NCBI GenBank assembly: GCA_021769025.1
Contig: JAETTS010000191.1
Coordinates: 1 to 5,662 of the forward strand
DNA from: Enterocloster bolteae
GTDB taxonomy: Bacteria; Bacillota_A; Clostridia; Lachnospirales; Lachnospiraceae
Direction: 5' to 3'
Length of the DNA stretch: 5,662 bases
Below are positions 1 to 5,662 of the stretch, one piece after another. Every line of letters starts with the position of its first letter. Position 1 is the first letter of the stretch. The notes below the pieces were generated by a model that did no database searches, was not told the origin of the DNA, and saw only the letters and a program-made list of their open reading frames with translations. The translations under genes and the position numbers were made by a program.

Positions 1-2733
1 TTCGTCCTCTGAAAGCCGGATCTTCATAGCCTTAAGATTGTCGATGGCGGAAAAGGACACCTCAAAACCAGATGGCACAAAATCCCCTTTCTTTAACTGC
101 TCCGCCAAAGCCCACAGCGTCCGGTCTGTCATCCGCTCAATCCTTCCTGCCAGATACCGGTTCCTGGCGGAATCCGTAAGGATGGCAGCCCCATATTCCT
201 GTGTCACCTGCTGGACACAACGCTGTGCCAGTTCCTTTCTCTGTTCCTCTGTCAGAACAGCCAGGCTCCGTTTTTCTCTCTCCAACTCCTTAAAGCATAA
301 GTCAATGGAACCGTGGAACATGTTGCCCATGTCCACAGCGGCAATCTGGTATTCCTGCCGTTCCATAAGTTCCAGCCCATACTGAAGAAAATGTGCATAG
401 GCGCAGGCAGCATACCGCTCCAGCCTGGTGATGCTGCCCTGGAGAACCTTCCCGTAAAGCGCCCTGGCCGCAGCGCCACTGATTCCCTTTTTTTCATAAG
501 AATAAAATGCTGCCTCTGTAAGTGATTTTATAAGCCCTTTATATTCCGGATCCAAATAAAACCAGCGATACAATTCCAAAAATCCCTTATCCTCCGCCTT
601 AAAATCTGATTCCTTCCCTGATTCCCTGTAAACTCTAAGCCCCCGAATCAACTGTTCTTTTCCTTCCCGCACAGAGCGGATCGGGCCGTCTTCCTGCTTT
701 ACGTCCTGGATCCTTAATGCCGGAAACAGACGGCACAACTCTCCAATGAGGCTGGAAGGCCGCTTTGCCTTCCCTGCCTGGTCAAAGGACACATAGGACA
801 AGATAAGTCTTTTGGATGGCTTTGACAACATCAGATACAGGTAATATCTCTGCATCAGCCCATCCTCCCTGGAAGTTGGAGCCAGTTCAATCCTGCATTC
901 TTTTAGCATTTCCCTGTCCCTGTCCGTAAGCAGGCTTGCCCCCTCCTTCTTGGAAGGCACCACACCTTCGTTGACTCCAATAAAGATCAGAACCTTTATC
1001 TGGCCCAGACGGGTCCTGGTGATATCTCCCACCACCACTCTGTCCACTGTGGCAGGAATCACCCCTACCTGAATCTCCCCGAACCCTGCATCTAAAATCT
1101 GCCCATACTCCCGCACACTGACAACCTGGTCTCCTAAAACTCCTTTCAGGCGTTCAAACAGCTCCATGACCCTGTCGTAAACCTGCTCATACTCTTTGGC
1201 AAGGCTAAACTGCCCTGTGCGCTCAAAATGTTCCTGATATTGTATTAGTTTTTCTCTTACCTGGCATGCTTCCAGACATGCCACCACGCCGTCTGTCATG
1301 GTGGAAATGGTCCTGCCCTGCTCCTTCAAAGCCTGTCTTAAAGCCTCCACCGGAATGAGAAGCTGTCTGCGAAACCCATTCAGTTCCTCCAGGTTCAGAT
1401 CTGCTCCGCCCCGATACGTATATTCCCACGTGCTGTTCCACCGCTTCCACCCCCGGATCCCCAAAGCCATCACATAGTTTTCCAGCCGATCCAGCTCCTC
1501 CCCCTGGTCTGTCACCAAGCCGGTTTTCAGGAAGCGAAACATACTTTCATAGTCAAAATCCCTGGACACTGCCTCCAGGGCAGCACGGATAAATTCCACC
1601 ATCACATTTTCCAGGATGCTCTTTTTACTGTCCATAAAATAAGGGATTCCCTCTGCCTGAAAGCGGTTGACGATCTCATACCGATATCCCGGCAGATCCC
1701 CGGTGATCACCGCCATCTCCCGATACCGAACATGCTCTTCCTGCACGAGACGGTGAATCCGGGCTGCCGCAGCCGCCACCTCCTGCCCCGGAGAAACCGC
1801 CCGGTATACCTGCACCTCTTTCGGCTCCCAGGAAGCCTCCTTTGTGTAGCGGTAGAGATGGCCTTCGATAAAACCAATGGATGGGCTGTCCTTGAAACGG
1901 CAAACCGTCCCCTCCATCAGAATATCCTTATCCCTCTGTATACCGTGCTTTTCTGCCAGACGGTGAAGGCGGGTCACCATCTCCTTGCCCATATAAAACA
2001 GATGGTGTATGCTTTCCTTTTTAAAGGGCTGCGCCCCAGGATCCATGGTGACGGTAACCACCACCTTTTTGGCATGAATCATCATCAGTTCCAGAATCCG
2101 GTACTGAACCGGAGTAAAGCCTGTATAACCGTCCAGCGTAACCACGCTTTGCTTTATGATCTCTGACTGGGGCAGCACCCGACACAGCACATCCAGGATC
2201 TCCTCCGCCGTGATAAACCGTTCTGCAATGGCTTTTTTAAATTCTTCATAGATAACTGCCAGATCCTTTAACTTTTCCCTAAGTAACGGGCTTGTTGCCT
2301 GGGCAACAGCCTCTTTTAAATCCTCTGGCCGGATTCCATACTGATACAGTTCAGACAGCATGGACTTTAACTGGTTGATGAATCCGGTCTGGCTGAAATG
2401 CCCTCCATAAATTCCCAGAATTTTCTTCTGGCCGGACACCACCCTTCTCAAGACCATGGACTTTCCGATGTCATCCAGCACTTCCGGATTCTCCACCCCC
2501 AACTCCTCAAAGATCCGATAGGCCAATCGCTGAAAGCTGACAATATCAATATTGAATGTACCATGCTTGGGATGAAGGGATACCATCTCCTTCTGGGTCT
2601 GCATGGTAAACTGCTCCGGCACAATAGCGATAAACCGGCCATTGGGCTCCTCTATGGATTGCCTTATAATATGCTCGTACAGAATCCGTGTCTTGCCGGA
2701 ACCGGAGCTTCCGATTATAAATTGTAGTGACAT
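1..2733 (-). CDS. addB: ATP-dependent helicase/nuclease subunit B (AddB), C-terminus cut by window edge
   Basis: AddB pairs with AddA in the cytoplasm to unwind and resect double-strand DNA breaks until a Chi-type site, feeding RecA-dependent recombination; it is the Firmicute counterpart of RecBCD. The minus frame is open without a stop for 911 codons from the ATG at 2733 to base 1. Residues 8-15 are a Walker A loop, GSSGSGKT. Family-typical blocks follow: DGYTGFTPVQ at 201-210, GDITRTR at about 569-575 and GVNEGVVPS at 586-594. Cys777, in ERYAACAYAHFLQYG, fits the first of the four cysteines that hold the 4Fe-4S cluster in AddB. GNMFH with His807 fits the opening histidine of the RecB-family nuclease motif. 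The remaining three cysteines and the nuclease D and DxK residues lie beyond the edge, since family members are roughly 1,100-1,200 residues. The start is supported by GGGGAG seven bases upstream. In clostridia addA usually follows directly, but that is outside the window. Family assignment is firm; integrity of the missing end is unknown. Confidence 0.95.
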   Translation of the reverse strand, partial: MSLQFIIGSSGSGKTRILYEHIIRQSIEEPNGRFIAIVPEQFTMQTQKEMVSLHPKHGTFNIDIVSFQRLAYRIFEELGVENPEVLDDIGKSMVLRRVVSGQKKILGIYGGHFSQTGFINQLKSMLSELYQYGIRPEDLKEAVAQATSPLLREKLKDLAVIYEEFKKAIAERFITAEEILDVLCRVLPQSEIIKQSVVTLDGYTGFTPVQYRILELMMIHAKKVVVTVTMDPGAQPFKKESIHHLFYMGKEMVTRLHRLAEKHGIQRDKDILMEGTVCRFKDSPSIGFIEGHLYRYTKEASWEPKEVQVYRAVSPGQEVAAAAARIHRLVQEEHVRYREMAVITGDLPGYRYEIVNRFQAEGIPYFMDSKKSILENVMVEFIRAALEAVSRDFDYESMFRFLKTGLVTDQGEELDRLENYVMALGIRGWKRWNSTWEYTYRGGADLNLEELNGFRRQLLIPVEALRQALKEQGRTISTMTDGVVACLEACQVREKLIQYQEHFERTGQFSLAKEYEQVYDRVMELFERLKGVLGDQVVSVREYGQILDAGFGEIQVGVIPATVDRVVVGDITRTRLGQIKVLIFIGVNEGVVPSKKEGASLLTDRDREMLKECRIELAPTSREDGLMQRYYLYLMLSKPSKRLILSYVSFDQAGKAKRPSSLIGELCRLFPALRIQDVKQEDGPIRSVREGKEQLIRGLRVYRESGKESDFKAEDKGFLELYRWFYLDPEYKGLIKSLTEAAFYSYEKKGISGAAARALYGKVLQGSITRLERYAACAYAHFLQYGLELMERQEYQIAAVDMGNMFHGSIDLCFKELEREKRSLAVLTEEQRKELAQRCVQQVTQEYGAAILTDSARNRYLAGRIERMTDRTLWALAEQLKKGDFVPSGFEVSFSAIDNLKAMKIRLSEDE

Positions 2734-2740
2734 TTTTCTT

Positions 2741-2746
2741 CTCCCC
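2741..2746 (-). promoter_or_regulatory. Ribosome binding site of addB
   Basis: Read on the minus strand this is GGGGAG, separated by seven bases (AAGAAAA) from the ATG at 2733. It fixes that ATG as the addB start, just upstream of the Walker A loop that normally sits at the extreme N-terminus of AddB. Confidence 0.75.
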
Positions 2747-2759
2747 GTCTTTCTAAAAC

Positions 2760-2788
2760 AGTATAGCATAATTATGTTAAAAAAGGAA
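2760..2788 (-). promoter_or_regulatory. Putative sigma-A promoter of addB (extended -10)
   Basis: On the minus strand the -10 hexamer TATACT (2760-2765) is preceded by TGC, giving an extended -10 of the form TGnTATACT. A weak -35, TTCCTT (2783-2788), lies 17 bases upstream. A weak -35 is common when the extended -10 TG is present. Transcription would start near 2753, leaving a short leader of about 20 bases before the start codon. This is motif reading only; no experimental start is known. Confidence 0.5.
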
Positions 2789-2831
2789 TGAAAAAGCCTG
2801 CTTGCTAATAGATTAGAGTAAATAAACTTAT

Positions 2832-2836
2832 GGAGG
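2832..2836 (+). promoter_or_regulatory. Ribosome binding site of the FMN_bind-like membrane protein gene
   Basis: GGAGG lies seven bases before the ATG at 2844, a near-ideal arrangement. It decides in favour of this start over the in-frame ATG at 2877 (Met12), which has only a poor purine stretch ahead of it. I found no convincing -35/-10 pair for this gene in the 110-base divergent gap. Confidence 0.75.
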
Positions 2837-2843
2837 TCCTGCA

Positions 2844-3278
2844 ATGAGCTCCAAAACAAAAATTGTGGTTCTGCGGATGAAGGAGATCGTCTACACGGCA
2901 ATCTTTATCGGTCTTGCTATTTTACTGGTCAGCTTGTTTCTAATCATGTTCCGGCCGAAAAAAGACACTTCCTCCGCCTCACCGGCTGCTGCCTATGTTC
3001 CTGGCGTCTATACCGCTTCTCTCACCGTAGGCAGCCAAAATATCAATGTGGAGGTAGCTGTGGATGCAGACCAGATTAACTCGGTTTCCTTTGTATCTTT
3101 GGATGAAGCAGTCACCACCATGTACCCTCTCATGCAGCCGGTACTGGAAGATTTGGAAAGCCAGATTGTAAACAGCCAGTCTCTGGAAAATCTTTCTTAT
3201 TCCATGGAAACACGGTACACATCCCAGGCTTTAATACATGCCATCGAGACTGCTTTAGACAAAGCAAAAATAAAATAA
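2844..3278 (+). CDS. Single-pass membrane protein with a degenerate FMN_bind-like domain; function unknown
   Basis: This 144-residue protein has a short basic N-terminus (K4, K6, R11, K13), one hydrophobic helix at about residues 15-36, then RPKK and a low-complexity Ser/Ala/Pro linker at 41-50. By the positive-inside rule the topology is ambiguous because both flanks are basic, but a signal-anchor with an outside C-terminal domain is likely. Residues 51-144 resemble the FMN_bind fold. They open with YVPGVYTASL, continue with the strand pattern INVEVAVDADQINSVSF, and end in TSQALIHAIETALDKA, like the helix that closes that domain. The usual SGAT-x-TS motif, whose Thr carries covalent FMN in RnfG/NqrC-type domains, here reads METR-Y-TS, so Arg124 sits where the acceptor Thr would be. 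Flavin attachment is therefore unlikely if the alignment is right. The gene is divergent from addB and 93 bases upstream of the MATE gene, which has its own promoter, so no partner is implied. The domain call is a by-eye inference; the open reading frame and helix are directly visible. Confidence 0.75.
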   Translation: MSSKTKIVVLRMKEIVYTAIFIGLAILLVSLFLIMFRPKKDTSSASPAAAYVPGVYTASLTVGSQNINVEVAVDADQINSVSFVSLDEAVTTMYPLMQPVLEDLESQIVNSQSLENLSYSMETRYTSQALIHAIETALDKAKIK

Positions 3279-3286
3279 TTTACCGG

Positions 3287-3315
3287 TTGTATTCTCTCCT
3301 TGACTGTGATATAGT
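3287..3315 (+). promoter_or_regulatory. Putative sigma-A promoter of the MATE gene (extended -10)
   Basis: A -35-like TTGTAT (3287-3292) is followed after 17 bases by TATAGT (3310-3315), which matches the -10 consensus at five of six positions. It is preceded by TGA, which makes an extended -10 (TGnTATAGT). Transcription would start near 3322, giving a leader of about 50 bases. The promoter begins only about nine bases after the upstream stop codon, so the MATE gene can be expressed independently. No intrinsic terminator was seen between the two genes, so read-through is possible. Confidence 0.6.
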
Positions 3316-3326
3316 GGTCTGACTAC
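3314..3326 (+). promoter_or_regulatory. Candidate operator, GntR/FadR-like palindrome on the MATE promoter
   Basis: GTGGTC-T-GACTAC is an odd-length inverted repeat with one mismatch between the arms (GACTAC against the perfect GACCAC). Its core, TGGTCTGACTA, is one base from the TGGTCnGACCA pattern bound by FadR-subfamily GntR regulators. It overlaps the last two bases of the -10 hexamer and the predicted transcription start, the classical place for a repressor to block initiation. No regulator gene is present in the window, so the cognate protein is unknown. Chance occurrence of a 13-base near-palindrome cannot be excluded. Confidence 0.4.
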
Positions 3327-3356
3327 GCTCCAAATCATAATTGTCTACATACCAAT

Positions 3357-3362
3357 GAGAGG
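3357..3362 (+). promoter_or_regulatory. Ribosome binding site of the MATE gene
   Basis: GAGAGG ends nine bases before the ATG at 3372. A closer ATG at 3367 is in another frame and only four bases from the site, so 3372 is the better start. Confidence 0.65.
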
Positions 3363-3371
3363 ATCAATGCC

Positions 3372-4769
3372 ATGGAATCAACGCTTAAGAGTCCAAAAAA
3401 AGATGTCACTCAGAACCAGATTACAGAGGGCGTAATCTGGCAGCAGCTTCTTCTGTTCTTCTTTCCTATTCTGTTTGGAACATTTTTTCAGCAGTTGTAC
3501 AATACGGTGGATGCCATCGTTGTGGGAAGATTTGTGGGGAAAGAGGCGCTGGCTGCCGTAGGAGGGCCTACCGGCGTTATCATCAACCTGCTGGTGGGCT
3601 TTTTCGTCGGCCTTGCCTCCGGCGCTACAGTCATCATCTCTCAGTATTACGGTGCAAAACGGCCTGAGATGGTAGGGTACGCGGTCCATACCTCCATCGC
3701 CTTCTCCATTCTGTGCGGCGGCATCATTATGGTGGTCGGTTTTTTTGGCGCTCCGCTGGCGCTGCGTGCCATGGGGACACCGGGGGATGTGGTGGAATAC
3801 GCCACCCTGTACATGAGAATCTATTTCCTGGGTACCATTTTTAACCTGATATACAACATCGGCTCTGGAATCCTGCGGGCGGTAGGAGATTCCAAGCGGC
3901 CCCTCTATTTCCTGATTGCCAGCTGTATGACCAACATCGTCCTGGATCTGGTTTTTGTGGTGGTTCTAAAGATGGGCGTGGCAGGAGTGGCCCTGGCCAC
4001 CATTCTCTCCCAGGCAGTCAGTACCTTGCTGGTGATTCTGGTCTTAACCCACACAAAGGACATGCACCGGGTAACCTTCTCCCAGATAAAGCTGGACCGC
4101 CGGATGCTGCAGCGTATCATCCGGATCGGCCTGCCTGCCGGGCTTCAATCAGTCATGTATTCTTCTTCCAACGTGATCATCCAGTCCAGCGTCAACAGTC
4201 TGGGCACGGATACGGTTGCGGCGTGGACAGCCTACGGGAAGATCGATGCTATGTTCTGGATGATCGTCAATGCTTTCGGCATCTCCATCACCACCTTTGT
4301 AGGGCAGAACTTCGGGGCCAATAAACTGGATCGGGTAAAAAAAGGAATCCGCATCTGTCTGGCCATGACCTTTGGCGCCACTGTATTTATGAGCATATTT
4401 TTGTACCGGTTCGGATTCTATATCTATGAAATTTTTACTACAGACCCGGCGGTCTTAGACATCGGCATGGAGATTCTCCATTTCCTGGTGCCTACCTTCT
4501 TTACTTACGTGATCGTGGAAATCTATTCCGGCGCCTTAAGAGGAATCGGGGATTCGTGGATCCCCATGTTTCTCACCATGATCGGCGTGTGCGCCCTGAG
4601 GGTTGTCTGGCTCCTGGCGGCGGTCCCGTTCCACAGAACCATCAAGATGATCGTGTTCAGCTATCCCTTAACCTGGGTGGTAACCTCTGTGTTCTTCCTG
4701 GTCTACCTCCATGTGTACAGCAAGCTGGGAAAGAAGAAGCGGTTCCATGGGATCCGGTTGAGATATTAA
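3372..4769 (+). CDS. MATE family efflux transporter
   Basis: This complete 465-residue integral membrane antiporter has the usual MATE length (about 440-480) and a predicted twelve membrane helices. MATE proteins export cationic drugs, dyes or metabolites in exchange for Na+ or H+. The two-fold MatE repeat is visible. FFQQLYNTVDAIVVGRFVG (38-56) is the typical first-helix region. SQYYGAK (90-96) is echoed by GQNFGANK (311-318), and GSGILRAVGDSKRP (164-177) by YSGALRGIGDSWIP (385-398). The halves are joined by a polar loop at about 227-248, and the C-terminus is short and basic (KLGKKKRFHGIRLR). The hydrophilic N-terminus (about 1-20) is cytoplasmic. The gene follows its own promoter and a candidate operator, suggesting ligand-controlled expression, and is closed by the inverted repeat at 4818-4886. 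Substrate and coupling ion cannot be read from sequence. It resembles the many uncharacterised clostridial MATE paralogues rather than any named NorM, DinF or MepA. Confidence 0.95.
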   Translation: MESTLKSPKKDVTQNQITEGVIWQQLLLFFFPILFGTFFQQLYNTVDAIVVGRFVGKEALAAVGGPTGVIINLLVGFFVGLASGATVIISQYYGAKRPEMVGYAVHTSIAFSILCGGIIMVVGFFGAPLALRAMGTPGDVVEYATLYMRIYFLGTIFNLIYNIGSGILRAVGDSKRPLYFLIASCMTNIVLDLVFVVVLKMGVAGVALATILSQAVSTLLVILVLTHTKDMHRVTFSQIKLDRRMLQRIIRIGLPAGLQSVMYSSSNVIIQSSVNSLGTDTVAAWTAYGKIDAMFWMIVNAFGISITTFVGQNFGANKLDRVKKGIRICLAMTFGATVFMSIFLYRFGFYIYEIFTTDPAVLDIGMEILHFLVPTFFTYVIVEIYSGALRGIGDSWIPMFLTMIGVCALRVVWLLAAVPFHRTIKMIVFSYPLTWVVTSVFFLVYLHVYSKLGKKKRFHGIRLRY

Positions 4770-4817
4770 ATGAGGCGGTTCGGATGACTTTCCCACAGCC
4801 GTTAGCCCTTTATCACG

Positions 4818-4886
4818 AAAAACAGCAGATTCACACAGGGCGGATACCGAATATCCCGGTTCTCCTTTTGTGAATCTGCTGTTTTT
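4818..4886. terminator. Bidirectional intrinsic terminator (18-bp perfect inverted repeat)
   Basis: The left arm 4818-4835 (AAAAACAGCAGATTCACA) is the exact reverse complement of the right arm 4869-4886 (TGTGAATCTGCTGTTTTT), with a 33-base loop. The loop can form a smaller hairpin, GGATA (4842-4846) with TATCC (4852-4856). Each arm ends in an A5/T5 run, so either transcript would end its hairpin with a U tract. The repeat lies 48 bases past the MATE stop and about 72 bases past the phosphorylase stop, between convergent genes, where a shared terminator is expected. The stem is longer and less GC-rich, and the loop larger, than in a typical intrinsic terminator, so another origin such as a small repeat element is possible. 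Confidence 0.75.
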
Positions 4887-4958
4887 GATCTTAATGTAGT
4901 ATATCACACTTCTGGTTTTTGTCATCTGCCTAATGGCTTCCCAGCTGTTTTAGCAATT

Positions 4959-5662
4959 TTAGTCTTCTCCGCCTCGCAGGAGTTGATCTGCCTGAATCAG
5001 TTTCTTAAGAGCTCTTACGGCCACCTTAATGGCTCCTTCCGTATCATGGACAATTGGATCTTCCATCCCGGCTGCCGCTCTTTCCTGATTCCCTACTACC
5101 AGGAAATCGGAGCCGCATCTCACCCCAAGATGGCTGGCCACAATAAAAAGAGCCGCCGATTCCATCTCTGTAGCCTTGCACCCCAAGCGCTTCCAAGCCT
5201 CCCACTTGTTCAGCAGCTCATAGCTGACTGGCATGCGCTCCGGTTCATGCTGGCCATAAAATGCATCCTTGCACTGGACAACCCCTGTATGGCAGGTGTA
5301 ACCCAACTCCTTGCCGGAAGCTGCCAGCGCATTGGCCACTTCCAGATTGGCCACAGCCGGAAACTCGATGGGGGCATATTCCCTGCTGGTTCCCTCCATC
5401 CGGATCGCCCCGGTGGCAATGACGATATCCCCGCCTTTTACATCCAGATCAATTCCCCCGCAAGTGCCTACACGGATGAAGGTATCTGCCCCGCACTGCA
5501 CCAATTCTTCCATGGCGATGGAAGCCGAAGGGCCTCCGATTCCTGTTGAAGTCACGCTAACCATTTCCCCGTCCAGATACCCTGTATAGGTTACATACTC
5601 CCTGCTGTCCGCCACCAGTTTTGCCTGATCAAAATGCTCCGCAATCTTCGCGCAACGCTTCG
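4959..5662 (-). CDS. udp: Uridine phosphorylase, N-terminus cut by window edge
   Basis: The enzyme reversibly splits uridine with phosphate into uracil and ribose-1-phosphate in the cytoplasm (pyrimidine salvage). It belongs to the PNP/UDP phosphorylase family, normally about 250-260 residues. The frame is open from the right edge to a TAA at 4959-4961, giving 233 visible residues. Visible family marks, in order, are [18 protein letters not shown] (aligning with the start of E. coli Udp after its GDPDR motif), [16 protein letters not shown], the phosphate-binding [44 protein letters not shown] (the base-recognition loop region, with Gln and Arg), the ribose-binding EMESAAL, and a late GNQERAAAG. 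The GQHxPERMPV and NQER versions are those of Gram-positive uridine phosphorylases. A GTG at 5615 is internal, not the start, because conserved sequence continues upstream of it. About 20-25 residues are missing, and promoter and operon partners are outside the window. A broader pyrimidine or purine nucleoside specificity is possible but less likely. Confidence 0.9.
   Translation of the reverse strand, partial: KRCAKIAEHFDQAKLVADSREYVTYTGYLDGEMVSVTSTGIGGPSASIAMEELVQCGADTFIRVGTCGGIDLDVKGGDIVIATGAIRMEGTSREYAPIEFPAVANLEVANALAASGKELGYTCHTGVVQCKDAFYGQHEPERMPVSYELLNKWEAWKRLGCKATEMESAALFIVASHLGVRCGSDFLVVGNQERAAAGMEDPIVHDTEGAIKVAVRALKKLIQADQLLRGGED

Noticed and set aside
1732..2166. Plus-strand open frame of 144 codons inside addB
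   Set aside because: It lies antisense to a continuous, family-matching AddB frame, has no Shine-Dalgarno site of note, and its translation is His/Leu/Arg-rich with no recognisable domain: a shadow frame.
2795..2815. Terminator-like AGC...GCT followed by T-run on the minus strand
   Set aside because: The possible stem is only about three base pairs and it lies upstream of addB's own promoter, so it is not a credible terminator.
2767..2830. A promoter for the small membrane protein gene in the divergent gap (CATAAT, TAGAGT or TAAATA as -10)
   Set aside because: None of these A/T-rich hexamers has an acceptable -35 at 16-18 bases, so no promoter is called although one must exist or transcription starts in this region.
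3300..3305. TTGACT as the -35 of the MATE promoter
   Set aside because: At 17 bases spacing the -10 would be CTACGC, a poor match. The TTGTAT-17-TATAGT pair with an extended -10 is better supported.
4556..4873. Plus-strand frame overlapping the MATE 3' end and running into the terminator
   Set aside because: It is out of frame with the MATE gene, has no ribosome binding site of note, and ends inside the inverted repeat; the MATE frame is intact and of normal length.
4983..5549. Plus-strand open frame of 188 codons opposite the uridine phosphorylase gene
   Set aside because: It is antisense to a well-conserved enzyme; the translation has no domain or membrane pattern, and its length reflects codon bias on the opposite strand.
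5613..5615. GTG as the start codon of uridine phosphorylase
   Set aside because: The frame stays open to the window edge and the upstream residues ([11 protein letters not shown]) align with conserved family sequence, so the true start is beyond 5662.
1..5662. A defence, mobile or otherwise novel multi-gene system
   Set aside because: There are no direct-repeat arrays, transposase or integrase signatures, toxin-antitoxin pairs or attachment sites; the genes are housekeeping or common families in independent transcription units.

Overview
The window looks like ordinary chromosomal DNA from a low-to-mid GC Firmicute, most likely a clostridial gut-type bacterium of the Lachnospiraceae group. 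This rests on the AddB-type (not RecB/C) recombination nuclease, purine-rich Shine-Dalgarno sites (GGAGG, GGGGAG, GAGAGG), extended -10 promoters, and protein sequences that read like Lachnospiraceae homologues. The genus is not determinable by eye. No mobile element, CRISPR array, rRNA or tRNA was seen, and no gap between genes exceeds about 190 bases.

Layout. Positions 1-2733 (minus strand) hold the first 911 codons of addB, the B subunit of the AddAB double-strand-break repair helicase-nuclease; the gene runs off the left edge. A 110-base divergent intergenic region separates it from a plus-strand gene at 2844-3278. That gene encodes a 144-residue protein with one membrane helix and an extracytoplasmic domain resembling a degenerate FMN-binding (FMN_bind) domain. 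Next comes a 93-base gap with a good promoter overlapped by a GntR/FadR-like operator. The gap leads into a complete MATE-family multidrug/cation antiporter gene (3372-4769, plus). The last gene is a minus-strand uridine phosphorylase (4959 to the right edge, N-terminus missing), convergent with the MATE gene. Between these two lies a long perfect inverted repeat (4818-4886) that reads as a bidirectional intrinsic terminator.

How the genes relate. They do not form an obvious single pathway. They are a repair gene, an orphan membrane-anchored protein, an efflux pump with its own regulated promoter, and a pyrimidine salvage enzyme. No convincing new multi-gene system is visible. The points most worth a second look are the FMN_bind-like protein that has lost its flavin-attachment motif, the operator-like palindrome on the MATE promoter, and the unusually long inverted repeat between the convergent genes.
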